The position numbers and the translations under genes are program-made. DNA of 45,413 bases from Bacteroidota bacterium (GTDB lineage Bacteria > Bacteroidota > Bacteroidia > Chitinophagales > Chitinophagaceae): contig JABDBX010000007.1 in NCBI GenBank assembly GCA_013288445.1, positions 1 through 45,413 on the forward strand. Reading direction: 5' to 3'. The notes under the pieces are model-generated. The model was not told where the DNA came from. It saw only the letters and a program-made list of their open reading frames with translations, and did no database searches. Shown here piece by piece: positions 7,788 to 16,420 of the stretch (its first letter is position 1; each line of letters begins with the position of its first letter).

Positions 7788-10277
7788 ATGCCTGCCATCA
7801 AAAAATCTGCAAACAAGAGTAAAGCCAAGAAAACAAAAAAGAGAAAGATCAACATACCCCTGCAGGTATCATTTGCATTTAAGCCGGGCGATATGAGCCA
7901 CAAGGAGTGGCAAACAAAACTACGGCAACAGGTGGCCGAAAAGGAGAATTTTGAAATTAAGAACACTGGTGACGAGCCAGTATATAGCGACTACAGTGTT
8001 AGCAATGCTATTTCCAAAAACACTTACAAAGTAGCTTTGCGAAGCAGGGATAACAGCCTGAATTTTTGTTCCTGCCCCGATTTTAAGACCAATCTGCTGG
8101 GTACCTGCAAGCACATAGAAGCCGTGCGATTGCATATCGCTAAGAAACGCGGAACAAAAAAGCTACTAAATGAATTGCCGGCATTGCCTTACTCGTCGCT
8201 TTATGTCTCTTACTTAGATGACCGGAAGATTAAATTGCGGATAGGCAGCGATAATAAAGAGGAGTTTGAGCAATGGGCAAAGCAGTTTTTCGATAACGAA
8301 TTTACCCTATTGCAAGCAGCATACTTTGACATAGAAAAGCTGCTGCAAGATGCGCATGGTATCAACCCTTCGTTCCGCTGCTACGAAGATGCACTGCAAC
8401 TGATCATTGCCCACAGGGAGAAAATAAACAGGGAAACGCTTATAAAAAAACAAGGTAAAAAACTTTTGAAAGACCTTGTGAATGTCACCCTGTTCCCATA
8501 CCAGGAAGAAGGTGTGCTGTTTGCTGCAAAAGCTGGCAGGGCAATACTGGCCGATGATATGGGCTTGGGTAAGACCATACAGGCAATTGCATGGGCCATG
8601 ATGCTGAAAAAATATTTTCATGCCCGGAAAGTGATCATTGTTTGCCCCACATCGCTAAAGTACCAGTGGAAAAGCGAGATAGAAAAATTTACCGGTACCA
8701 ATTCCGTTTCTGTTATTGAAGGAAACTACCTGGTGCGGCGGGAGTTATATAAAAACAGCGAAACCTATTTTAACATCGTAAGCTACCACATGGCTGGCGC
8801 CGACACCGAAAATATCAACGCGGTTCGGCCGGATGCGATCATTCTTGACGAAGCCCAACGCATAAAAAACTGGAAGGCAAAAATTTCGCAAAATATAAAG
8901 CGGATAAAGACATTCTATGCGCTTGTGCTCACCGGTACACCACTGGAAAATAACATCGAAGAATTGTATTCGCTCGTGCAGTATGTAAATCCATTTCTGC
9001 TGGGCGCATTACAACACTTCTTGTCGGCCCACCAGGTAAAAGACCCTACAACCCACAAGGTAACCGGCTACCAGGGGCTTAATGAAATAGGTACAACCTT
9101 ATCGGGGATATTGCTGCGCCGCACAAAAAAGGAAGTGCTGAAACAGTTGCCCGCACGCATGGATAAAAATCTCTTTGTACCCATGACCGCGGAACAAATG
9201 GAGATGCACGATGAATATAAGGCCAGCGTAGCTTCACTGATGCTCAAATGGCAGCGGTTCGGGTTCCTCAACGAGGAAGACAGGCAGCGGCTGATGAATT
9301 TTTTGAGCATGATGCGCATGGTGTGTGATTCTACCTACATCGTAAAGCAGGACACTAACTACCAAACCAAGATAGACGAGCTTTTCAATATACTGGACGA
9401 GTTACTGGAAATGGAAGATGAGAAAGTGGTCATCTTCAGCCAATGGGAACGGATGACCCGGCTCGTGGCAATAGAACTGACAAACAGGGGCGTAGGTTTT
9501 GAATACCTGCATGGCGGCATACCTGGCAAGAACCGCGAAAAGCTTTTTAAGAATTTCAATAACGATCCCGGGTGTAAAGTCTTTCTATCAACAGATGCCG
9601 GCGGTGTGGGCCTGAATCTGCAGGCTGCCGCGAACCTCATTAACCTGGATATCCCCTGGAACCCCGCTGTACTGGAGCAACGCATAGGCAGGATATACAG
9701 AATGGGACAAAAGAAAAATGTTTCTATTACCAATCTCGTAAGCCAGGGCACGATAGAGCATAAAATGCTATCAACATTGAAATTCAAAAGCGAGGTTGCA
9801 GCAGGAGTGTTAGACAATGGCGCCGACAGCATTTTCCTCGATGAAGACCGGTTTAAGAACTTTATGGAATCTGTGGCCACGATAACGGATGATATTCCTG
9901 AAACAGTTGACGGATTTGATGCCGAGGAAAAAAGTGAAGTAGCCGCCGGGACAACCGAACAGCAACCCGCATATCAAGAAGTGGACGTGCTGATAATGGA
10001 CGAGGAAACGCAACCCGAACCGATAAGTAAAAAGGAAGCAGCGAAAGAGATTACCGACAGCCCAGCAACATCGTTAGTACAAAATGGCATGAACTTCTTT
10101 TCGCAGTTGGTGCATACTTTGAGCGATGAAACTGCCGTTAGGCAGCTTGCCCACAGCATCACCGAGAAAGATGAAAAGACCGGGCAAACCTATCTGAAGC
10201 TGCCTGTGGACAGCGAGGGCACAATAGAAAAAGCGCTGAATTTACTTGGTGGACTGCTGAAAGGATTTGGGAAATAG
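7788..10277 (+). CDS. SWIM zinc-finger SNF2-family DNA helicase/ATPase
   Basis: This 829-residue protein begins with a very basic tail (many Lys in residues 4-20). A SWIM zinc finger follows (C94-x-C96 ... C107-x-H109). The SNF2 ATPase core has Walker A DDMGLGKT (K262), Walker B DEAQ (354-357), motif III LTGTPLENN, motif V STDAGGVGLNLQAA and motif VI QRIGRIYRMGQ. SNF2 proteins are ATP-driven dsDNA translocases; in bacteria they act on DNA-bound complexes such as stalled RNA polymerase, and some belong to defence systems. The ~150-residue C-terminal tail is acidic and low in recognisable motifs. A near-consensus promoter (TTTG at 7737, 21-nt gap, TATTTTTA at 7762) precedes it. No restriction or nuclease partner is adjacent, so a housekeeping role is the simplest reading. 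Confidence 0.92.
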   Translation: MPAIKKSANKSKAKKTKKRKINIPLQVSFAFKPGDMSHKEWQTKLRQQVAEKENFEIKNTGDEPVYSDYSVSNAISKNTYKVALRSRDNSLNFCSCPDFKTNLLGTCKHIEAVRLHIAKKRGTKKLLNELPALPYSSLYVSYLDDRKIKLRIGSDNKEEFEQWAKQFFDNEFTLLQAAYFDIEKLLQDAHGINPSFRCYEDALQLIIAHREKINRETLIKKQGKKLLKDLVNVTLFPYQEEGVLFAAKAGRAILADDMGLGKTIQAIAWAMMLKKYFHARKVIIVCPTSLKYQWKSEIEKFTGTNSVSVIEGNYLVRRELYKNSETYFNIVSYHMAGADTENINAVRPDAIILDEAQRIKNWKAKISQNIKRIKTFYALVLTGTPLENNIEELYSLVQYVNPFLLGALQHFLSAHQVKDPTTHKVTGYQGLNEIGTTLSGILLRRTKKEVLKQLPARMDKNLFVPMTAEQMEMHDEYKASVASLMLKWQRFGFLNEEDRQRLMNFLSMMRMVCDSTYIVKQDTNYQTKIDELFNILDELLEMEDEKVVIFSQWERMTRLVAIELTNRGVGFEYLHGGIPGKNREKLFKNFNNDPGCKVFLSTDAGGVGLNLQAAANLINLDIPWNPAVLEQRIGRIYRMGQKKNVSITNLVSQGTIEHKMLSTLKFKSEVAAGVLDNGADSIFLDEDRFKNFMESVATITDDIPETVDGFDAEEKSEVAAGTTEQQPAYQEVDVLIMDEETQPEPISKKEAAKEITDSPATSLVQNGMNFFSQLVHTLSDETAVRQLAHSITEKDEKTGQTYLKLPVDSEGTIEKALNLLGGLLKGFGK

Positions 10278-10296
10278 AAAAGATAAGTTGGTATAG

Positions 10297-10335
10297 GTAG
10301 TTGTCGCACGCCTGAAAAAGGTGTGGGACAACTAC
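10297..10335. repeat. Dispersed palindromic intergenic hairpin, copy 1
   Basis: Arms of 17 bp (10297-10313 and 10319-10335, two mismatches) enclose the loop GAAAA. The core matches the hairpins at 16199-16233 and 28661-28691. This copy sits between the convergent SNF2 and batA genes and could terminate both transcripts. Confidence 0.8.
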
Positions 10336-10341
10336 GCACTT

Positions 10342-11352
10342 TTACGTTATACTCCTGAACACTGTGTAGCGCAGCAGCATTTCCAACGCCAGGCAAATCA
10401 GGGCTATCAATGCAAAAGGGAAAAACAGTTCTGCATAATGCTTGTATGAAGTAATGTCGATCTTGGTTTTCTCCATCTTGTCAATATCCTTATAAATATC
10501 GTCAAGGGATTTATTACCCGTTGCACGGAAATACTTGCCATGGGTTTCAGATGCTATTTGCCTCAGCAACGGCTCATCTATCTCCACCGGCACCATTTGC
10601 TTCTGTACGCCCATTGGGGTTTGCACGGGCATCAATGCCTGGCCCATAGTGCCGATGCCTATTGTATATACACGCACTTTAAACGCCTTTGCAATTTCCA
10701 ATGCAGTACTTGGGTCTATGAGCCCCATATTGTTCACCCCATCGGTCATCAGGATGATAACCTTGCTCTTGCCCGTCGCGTTGCGCAGGCGGTCCACCGC
10801 TGTTGCAAGTCCCATACCTATTGAGGTGCCGTCGGTTATCATACCGTTCTTCACCTGCGCTATTTGTTCTTTCAGCACATTGTGGTCTATGGTGATGGGA
10901 CACATGGTAAAGCTCTCACCAGAAAAGATCACAAGCCCTATGCGGTCGGTGGGCCGCTGGTCCACAAATTTCAGCGCCACAGCTTTCGATGCTTCGATCC
11001 TGTTGGGTTTAAAATCCTCTGCCACCATACTACCGGAAACGTCCATCGCCAGCACAATGTCTATACCCTCGCTGTCTATATTCTCCGTGGTGTTGCTTGA
11101 TTGTGGCCTGGCTAATGCAACAGACAGCGCCATAAGCGCAATAATGCGCAGCACAAACAGCACCGGGCGAAAGGCGGCCTTACCACCAGCATGTTCCTTG
11201 CTTATCCCGGCCAATGTAGTAAGTCTTAGCGTCGGGTTATCGTCCTTTTTACTGCGCAGTTGCCACCATATCATAAATGGTATCAGCAGCAGCAATGCAA
11301 AGAAAGCAGGCTGCGCAAATGTGATATGTTTCCAGTCCAGGAATGTACTCAT
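10342..11352 (-). CDS. batA: BatA-like VWA-domain membrane protein
   Basis: This 336-residue protein has two N-terminal membrane helices (around 15-31 and 64-80), a VWA domain with a complete MIDAS (AMDVSGSM, D104/S106/S108; DGTSIGMG; LMTDGVNN) and a C-terminal helix (around 310-330). This is the BatA layout. Bat proteins occur with MoxR ATPases and DUF58 proteins in Bacteroidota and have been linked to aerotolerance and envelope stress. It is the last gene of a minus-strand set (DUF58, BatD-like, BatA) with 3 nt between it and the upstream gene. batB, batC, batD and batE do not follow, because the convergent SNF2 gene begins here. Confidence 0.9.
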   Translation of the reverse strand: MSTFLDWKHITFAQPAFFALLLLIPFMIWWQLRSKKDDNPTLRLTTLAGISKEHAGGKAAFRPVLFVLRIIALMALSVALARPQSSNTTENIDSEGIDIVLAMDVSGSMVAEDFKPNRIEASKAVALKFVDQRPTDRIGLVIFSGESFTMCPITIDHNVLKEQIAQVKNGMITDGTSIGMGLATAVDRLRNATGKSKVIILMTDGVNNMGLIDPSTALEIAKAFKVRVYTIGIGTMGQALMPVQTPMGVQKQMVPVEIDEPLLRQIASETHGKYFRATGNKSLDDIYKDIDKMEKTKIDITSYKHYAELFFPFALIALICLALEMLLRYTVFRSIT

Positions 11353-11355
11353 GGT

Positions 11356-12369
11356 TTATACTGTTGGAGGTGTCTTTTCGTTTGTAGCTTCTGTAGTTCC
11401 GGCCGGGGCTGCAACAACAACCGGCCGTGATCTGTCAACAAATTCTTTTGCTTTTTCCATTGCATCTGTCATATCCTGCGGCATTGGCTGGAATTTGGCA
11501 AACTTCGCCAGGTCGGCAATATTCAATAACTCTGTGAGCAGCCCCAGGTAGGGTTGCATTTCCCTGTGAAACTGCGCTTTATAAAGCAGTTCATCAGTGG
11601 TTAGCTCCAGTGCCGGTGTATTAAATCGGGCCTCGATATAGTTGCGTATTATCTCAGTTAGCTGCACATAGTATTCTTTCACCTGCTGCGACTGCCATAG
11701 CTGTCGGGCTTCCAGTTCTCGCAGCAACCTTAATGTATAGTCTTGCAAGCTCTCCACGGGACCGCGTGGCTTTGCCGGGGCTGCCTTGCGATTCCTGATG
11801 AAATACAGGGTCACGAATACAACCAGCACTATTAGCACAATACCACCAATGATATACCCTATATAATCCATCCAGGTTGACTTCACGGAGATAATCCCCT
11901 TAATCCCCTTAAAGCCCTTGGTAGTATCCACAGCCATGGTCTGCACCAATAGAGTAAAAGAGTCTGTCTGCACCGTATATGCCGTTCCGCTATTAGGAAT
12001 TACAGCAAAAACAAAAGCAGGAATCTTGAACAACCCAGAATCGAAGCCGGTAATAAGTAGGCGCTGCCGGTAGGTGACCATTGCACCGTTTTTAATGGTG
12101 TCGATTTTGTCCTTTTCTACAACCTCAAGGTTGTTAAAAGTATCGGGTATCGCGGCCCATTGCAGCGCACCGGTCGAAGGATTATTCTGCACTTCGATGA
12201 AGAGCCGGGCCTGGTCGCCCACGGCTATTTGCTTAGCGTCAATACGGGCACCTGCATGGGCGTCGCCCTGGGCAAACGTTGGAAACGACAACAGTAAAAG
12301 CCCCGCCACAAAAAGGATATTGCCTTTACCCACCGATCTGTTAGCTTTATCTGACCTGATTAATTTCAT
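11356..12369 (-). CDS. BatD-like single-pass envelope protein
   Basis: This 337-residue protein has a signal peptide (hydrophobic core NILFVAGLLLLSFPTFAQ), a periplasmic beta-rich domain (to ~165), one membrane helix (about 170-190, IGYIIGGIVLIVLVVFVTLYF) and a cytoplasmic helical tail ending in low-complexity Ala/Thr. The N-terminal part recalls BatD-type domains (DAKQIAVGDQARLFIEVQNN), which bind or present something across the envelope. It lies 50 nt after the DUF58 gene and 3 nt before batA, so all three are probably one operon. The assignment as BatD-like rests mainly on context and architecture. Confidence 0.8.
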   Translation of the reverse strand: MKLIRSDKANRSVGKGNILFVAGLLLLSFPTFAQGDAHAGARIDAKQIAVGDQARLFIEVQNNPSTGALQWAAIPDTFNNLEVVEKDKIDTIKNGAMVTYRQRLLITGFDSGLFKIPAFVFAVIPNSGTAYTVQTDSFTLLVQTMAVDTTKGFKGIKGIISVKSTWMDYIGYIIGGIVLIVLVVFVTLYFIRNRKAAPAKPRGPVESLQDYTLRLLRELEARQLWQSQQVKEYYVQLTEIIRNYIEARFNTPALELTTDELLYKAQFHREMQPYLGLLTELLNIADLAKFAKFQPMPQDMTDAMEKAKEFVDRSRPVVVAAPAGTTEATNEKTPPTV

Positions 12370-12420
12370 TTTTTAATTATTTCCACCTTCTGATAGTTAG
12401 ACCACGGTTTCTATTGTTGA

Positions 12421-13287
12421 CTACCTGCCTTTAAAATATACCTGGAGTATCTTCACATAATCATCGTCCGTGCGAATGTGTAGCAGGCCCGCCCCGCTCT
12501 TCCGGAAAGACTGCACGCAATATTTATTTTTATCTTCAAAAGCGGCATGGTATTGTGTTCTCACCGTCTTTTTATCAGTATCCAGCCAAAACATGTTCCC
12601 GCTTTCGGCATCCTGCACCTGCACCAGGCCCACCTCCGGCAGTTCTTTATCGTATTTATCATATACATGAATGCCTACCAGGTCGTGCCTGCGGGCAGCA
12701 AGTTGCAATGCCTGGTCATAAGGCCGGCTCACAAAATCGCTCAGCACAAAAGTGATCGTCTTCTTTTTCAATACATTATTCAGGAATTCGAGGGCCACCC
12801 GTACATCCGTATCCCCGGTATGGTTTGGCTCCAGGGCTATCAATTCGCGGATGATGCGCAATATATGCCCCTTTCCCTTCTTCGGTGGTATGTATTTCTC
12901 CACTTTGTCGCTAAAGAAGATGACGCCCACCTTATCATTATTAGTGGTGGCAGAAAATGAAAGCACTGCGCCAAGCTCCGTTATCAGGTCTCGTTTCAGT
13001 TGTTTCTGCGTGCCAAAAAGGGAACTGCTGCTAATATCCACCAGCAACATCACAATCAGTTCCCGCTCTTCTTCAAACACTTTTACAAACGGATGAGAAA
13101 AACGAGCCGTCACGTTCCAGTCAATAAATTTCACATCATCGCCCGGCGTATATTCACGTACCTCGCTAAACGACATACCCCTGCCTTTGAAGGTAGAGTG
13201 GTACTCCCCGGCAAAAATATGATTGCTTAACCCCTTTGTTTTTATTTCTATCCTTCTTACTTTTTTAAGGATCTCTGTGGTGGTCAT
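12421..13287 (-). CDS. DUF58 domain protein (VWA-like)
   Basis: This 288-residue protein carries the DUF58 signature REYTPGDDVKFIDWNVTAR (residues 44-62), followed by a VWA-like metal site DISSSS (D84). Length and motifs are typical. DUF58 proteins pair with MoxR AAA+ ATPases and BatA-type VWA proteins. Here it is the first gene of the minus-strand group, but the usual MoxR gene is not directly upstream: a 227-bp spacer and a divergent small secreted-protein gene lie there instead. The protein is soluble and probably acts at the inner face of the membrane. Confidence 0.9.
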   Translation of the reverse strand: MTTTEILKKVRRIEIKTKGLSNHIFAGEYHSTFKGRGMSFSEVREYTPGDDVKFIDWNVTARFSHPFVKVFEEERELIVMLLVDISSSSLFGTQKQLKRDLITELGAVLSFSATTNNDKVGVIFFSDKVEKYIPPKKGKGHILRIIRELIALEPNHTGDTDVRVALEFLNNVLKKKTITFVLSDFVSRPYDQALQLAARRHDLVGIHVYDKYDKELPEVGLVQVQDAESGNMFWLDTDKKTVRTQYHAAFEDKNKYCVQSFRKSGAGLLHIRTDDDYVKILQVYFKGR

Positions 13288-13514
13288 CTCAGTTTAATGT
13301 TAGTTTTTGTACATCGTAAAAATAGAAAGCTGTTGAGCATTCTCCACATTATTCTGTCGTTTCACAAAAGTAACCGTTCCAATGGTTAACTGTGAAGATA
13401 TAAAACTTAAAATTTTCTGAAAATATTGCTGCCACCCGTTGGTAGCCAATGTTCAAATCTCATTAACAACTCATAAGCGGTGTTCCCGGCATGATATTTA
13501 CTTTGTTTAGGCAA

Positions 13515-13973
13515 ATGAAAACCTACTTTTTCCTCTTGTTGTTATTGACCACCGTTTGCGGATACGCTCAACCGGAAATGTTGGCATTAAATATCCCTGC
13601 CAATGACCCGTGCAACACCGTATTTGCCTTTGAAGGGTCCGACTGGCTGAAGGACGTGGAAATAATGCCCCAAACCGAAGCGCTGGCGGTCAATACCCCA
13701 GCGACTACCTGTTCCTCTGACATAAAAGCACCCTGTGACGAAGTATTTACGTTTGAAGGATCGGACTGGGTGCAAGATGCGAAGGTAGTTGAAGCGAAAT
13801 TTGACACACACCAACCTAAGGTAGCCGCCACCTATGGAACTTCAAAAACATTATCGAAACACAACCACAAACTTGCAAAAGCTGCTCAACATGGAGCCGT
13901 GTTGACGGGTCGGTCTGTTGTAAAGAAAGTATTGGTACCGCAACAAACGGAAGACCCGGAATATAAACAATAA
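13515..13973 (+). CDS. Small secreted protein with an internally duplicated motif
   Basis: This ~152-residue protein has a clear signal peptide (MKTYFFLLLLLTTVCGYAQ); the ATG at 13515 was preferred over an upstream in-frame ATG at 13491 because it begins the signal peptide. The mature protein contains two copies of a segment with the pattern D/A-P-C-x-x-V-F-x-F-E-G-S-D-W (PCNTVFAFEGSDW and PCDEVFTFEGSDW), about 45 residues apart, followed by a basic, low-complexity tail. The two cysteines near each copy could form disulfides. No family is recognised. Confidence 0.7.
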   Translation: MKTYFFLLLLLTTVCGYAQPEMLALNIPANDPCNTVFAFEGSDWLKDVEIMPQTEALAVNTPATTCSSDIKAPCDEVFTFEGSDWVQDAKVVEAKFDTHQPKVAATYGTSKTLSKHNHKLAKAAQHGAVLTGRSVVKKVLVPQQTEDPEYKQ

Positions 13974-14111
13974 TAGTGCGATAGATAGTTCGCACCGATA
14001 AAACAGTTTGGGTAAAAAGATTAGAAAAACAACAATTTTACTATTTTTGCTATCGCACTTGAGATGCGCCGCCTTATTTACCGGCAATCAAGACGCTAAA
14101 CTGTAAGCAAT

Positions 14112-14258
14112 ATGGGAAAATTCTTATTGTATGTAGCCGGTGGTTTTTTCATCTTTGTGTTCGTGTGCCTGTTTGCCTTGTTAGTAACCTACCTTGGCCA
14201 GCATAAAGACCAGAAAGACAACGATGTATCTGATTATCACGGAAATGTGATCAATTAA
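14112..14258 (+). CDS. 48-residue single-pass membrane protein
   Basis: This short frame (MGKFLLYVAGGFF...) has one strongly hydrophobic helix (about residues 4-28) followed by a charged tail (HKDQKDNDVSDYHGN). A full TATTTTTG box lies at 14042-14049. Such short membrane proteins are common and often unannotated in Bacteroidota; the function is unknown. It converges on the Ycf48-like gene. Confidence 0.55.
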   Translation: MGKFLLYVAGGFFIFVFVCLFALLVTYLGQHKDQKDNDVSDYHGNVIN

Positions 14259-14277
14259 TTGAAGTAACACGGGTGGC

Positions 14278-15306
14278 TTATTTCTTAGTGCTATAGTCCA
14301 GCCGCTCAATGTTGCCTTCGCTCCCAGCCAAAATTACCACTTTACCCTTCCTGCTTTTCCGTATTACATGCAGGCCCTTATCATCAGATAACGGTTTCCA
14401 TGTCATACCCCCGCTGTTCGACACATCAACCCCGCCCGGCCCAACGGCAATCACTACGTTCTGACTAATATATTCTACACATTCGCGGTAGCCACGTGTG
14501 CCTTCCGTAGGTTTAACCCAGCTACTGCCTCCGTTTTTTGTATAAAAAACATTGTCCACACTCAGGCTATCGCGCTTGTAATCGCCGCCTACTATGATGG
14601 CATTATTGTCGTCCCAGCAGGCCACGGAAAACGCCCCAGTAGTGGTGCGCCCCTGCATAATAGGCGTTGGTTTATACCTCCATATACCTCCGGCATCATC
14701 CGAGATAAACAACCTCGATAGCCTCCCCCCGGTAGCTATTACCACTTTTTGTGCCTTCATACATCGTATTGCCGTACCGCTTGCTGCAAACGAAGCTTCA
14801 TTTTTTTCAAGCATCGGCCTGCTTTTATCCGGCGCTTCTTTCCAGGTCTTGCCGCCATCTGTTGTATTCAGCACCAACATCCTGCCTTTCAATGGGTCGC
14901 CATAAATGATCCCATTTTTGTTATCCCAAAAGTCGATGCCATCAAAAAAAGCCGCCGAATCTGTATTTTTATAGACAACTTTCCAGTTCTTGCCGCCGTC
15001 TTCTGTTCGTAATATATAGGCGGGTGCTCCTGCATTGGCTATAACTGCCGTCTTGCCATCAAAAGCATAAAGCGAGCGAAAATCACACGTTTCAAAACCT
15101 TTTACCTGCCCAAAAGTCCAATCATTGCCGCCATTACCGCTCACACCTACCCAACCTTCAGTTCCACCTACCCAGGCCACAGTATCATCAGGGATCGACA
15201 GGCAGCGAAAAGTTGCTTTAACCTTTGTATCAATTTTTCTCAGGTTAGCCGTTTGTCCGTAAATAGTTTGGCAAAAAACAAGAAGAAGAATCGTTAGTTT
15301 TTTCAT
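14278..15306 (-). CDS. Secreted Ycf48-like beta-propeller protein
   Basis: This 342-residue protein has a signal peptide (MKKLTILLLVFCQTIYGQ) and then repeated blades with the pattern T-x-D-G-G-K-x-W (TEDGGKNW, TTDGGKTW, SDDAGGIW, TKNGGSSW, SNSGGMTW), as in Ycf48/BNR propellers. Ycf48 helps photosystem II assembly in phototrophs; in Bacteroidota relatives no such role applies and the function is unknown. There is no T9SS sorting domain, so it is likely periplasmic. A TACATTTG box lies upstream at 15354-15361. Confidence 0.85.
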   Translation of the reverse strand: MKKLTILLLVFCQTIYGQTANLRKIDTKVKATFRCLSIPDDTVAWVGGTEGWVGVSGNGGNDWTFGQVKGFETCDFRSLYAFDGKTAVIANAGAPAYILRTEDGGKNWKVVYKNTDSAAFFDGIDFWDNKNGIIYGDPLKGRMLVLNTTDGGKTWKEAPDKSRPMLEKNEASFAASGTAIRCMKAQKVVIATGGRLSRLFISDDAGGIWRYKPTPIMQGRTTTGAFSVACWDDNNAIIVGGDYKRDSLSVDNVFYTKNGGSSWVKPTEGTRGYRECVEYISQNVVIAVGPGGVDVSNSGGMTWKPLSDDKGLHVIRKSRKGKVVILAGSEGNIERLDYSTKK

Positions 15307-15353
15307 TTTAAATTGGTCGTTAAATAGCCCGCCATCGTTGCGGAAAATCAGCG

Positions 15354-15361
15354 CAAATGTA
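15354..15361 (-). promoter_or_regulatory. -7 box (TACATTTG) for the Ycf48-like gene
   Basis: Full match to TAnnTTTG on the minus strand, 48 nt before the start codon; no convincing -33 box at the usual spacing. Confidence 0.4.
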
Positions 15362-15423
15362 ATGTTAACCCCTCAAAAATGCATCTGCATTAGCACCGGC
15401 GGCGTGTAAATTGAAGAAAGCTC

Positions 15424-15453
15424 TTTGTTTTGACCGGCATATTTCTAATTTTG
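15424..15453 (+). promoter_or_regulatory. Bacteroidota promoter for the outer-membrane barrel gene
   Basis: TTTG at 15424-15427 and TAATTTTG at 15446-15453 are 18 nt apart, close to the TTTG-N19-TAnnTTTG consensus, 18 nt before the ATG. Confidence 0.6.
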
Positions 15454-15471
15454 TACAAAAATTTAATACTG

Positions 15472-16161
15472 ATGAAACAATTTTTTCTTATTGCAGCCGC
15501 CGTTTTTATATGTGCCAGCGCTCACGCGCAGGAAGAAGATTCTACCGAAACAAAAGCGCCTGAACACGCAGCAAAGAACTTTTACCATACCCCATACCGC
15601 CTCCGCAACAGCGGCAGCTTCGATAAACGGAGCATGTTATTATCGCTAACCTACGGCTTTCCGAATATCCTGTTCAATGGCGATTATTCCGGCAGAACGC
15701 TGTTCAACAACAACAGCATGGGCGTTGGGCCTATAACATTACGACTGGAGATCCCAGTGCGCGATGAAATAGGTATCCAGTTGTTTGGTCAGTATGCCGG
15801 CAAAAACTGGGACAATGGCAGCATTACGGAAAAGGCCACGGGCATAGGCGGCGGCGCACTTGGTATGTACCATTTCAACAAACTTATTCCAGTGCCTAAA
15901 CTGGACATTTATGCAGGTGTGGGCGTAGGCCTTCGTCACGATGACGCTAACTTTTATAACAACTACCCCGATATTATTGTTGATGTAATTGGCGTTGCGG
16001 GCGCACGCTATTATTTCACCCACGTGTTTGGCATTATGGCCGAAGGGGGCTATACCGGATACAGCTATGCAAGCGCAGGCGTTACATTCCGTTTCACAGA
16101 GAAAAAGATGCACCATAAAAAATTGGCAAACGAAGCGCCGAGGGTAAGCCCCGGTGAGTAA
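15472..16161 (+). CDS. Outer-membrane beta-barrel protein
   Basis: This 229-residue protein begins with a signal peptide (MKQFFLIAAAVFICASAHAQ); the ATG at 15472 was chosen because the promoter box and signal peptide fit it. The mature sequence alternates hydrophobic and polar residues in strands, with several glycines (GIGGGALGMYHF, GVGVGLRHD), and a late strand reads SYASAGVTFRFTE before a short basic tail. This fits a small outer-membrane barrel of the OmpA/OmpW-like size class. Its cargo or role is unknown. The second copy of the dispersed hairpin lies just downstream. Confidence 0.75.
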   Translation: MKQFFLIAAAVFICASAHAQEEDSTETKAPEHAAKNFYHTPYRLRNSGSFDKRSMLLSLTYGFPNILFNGDYSGRTLFNNNSMGVGPITLRLEIPVRDEIGIQLFGQYAGKNWDNGSITEKATGIGGGALGMYHFNKLIPVPKLDIYAGVGVGLRHDDANFYNNYPDIIVDVIGVAGARYYFTHVFGIMAEGGYTGYSYASAGVTFRFTEKKMHHKKLANEAPRVSPGE

Positions 16162-16198
16162 TTGCGTATTGCTTCCCTTTACAGTTATAAACATACAT

Positions 16199-16233
16199 AG
16201 ATGTCCCACACCTTTTTGAGGTGTGGGACATCT
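16199..16233. repeat. Dispersed palindromic intergenic hairpin, copy 2
   Basis: Perfect 15-bp arms (16199-16213 and 16219-16233) enclose the loop TTTTG. It has the same TGTCCCACACCT / AGGTGTGGGACA core as the copy near 10.3 kb. It lies after the outer-membrane barrel gene. Confidence 0.85.
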
Positions 16234-16384
16234 GGTTTATAGCACCTTAATCGCGGAATTATGCAATAATGTATATTGTTTGGAAACTTAACTTACCCCA
16301 TCAATAGCATTGAAAAGCCAGCTATTCACAACACAAAGAACACCATTCACAACATTTGCTTTTACGGGATAACAGGTATAAATA

Positions 16385-16411
16385 GTTTAGCAGTATAATT
16401 CACTACTAAAC
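16385..16411. promoter_or_regulatory. Interrupted palindrome upstream of a small gene (possible operator)
   Basis: GTTTAG-c-AGT (16385-16394) mirrors ACT-a-CTAAAC (16402-16411) around an AT-rich 7-nt centre, ending 9 nt before the next ATG. Its size and AT-rich centre would suit a dimeric repressor, but no adjacent regulator gene is seen. Confidence 0.3.
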
Positions 16412-16420
16412 ACGGATAAG

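Noticed and set aside
7788-10277. SNF2 protein as part of a defence system such as DISARM
   Set aside because: No methylase, nuclease or PLD partner lies alongside; the neighbours are envelope and Bat genes.
10535-11551. Long plus-strand frame opposite batA
   Set aside because: It is the shadow of a well-supported BatA gene and its neighbour; its translation is low-complexity Ser/Thr/Ile-rich and has no domain.
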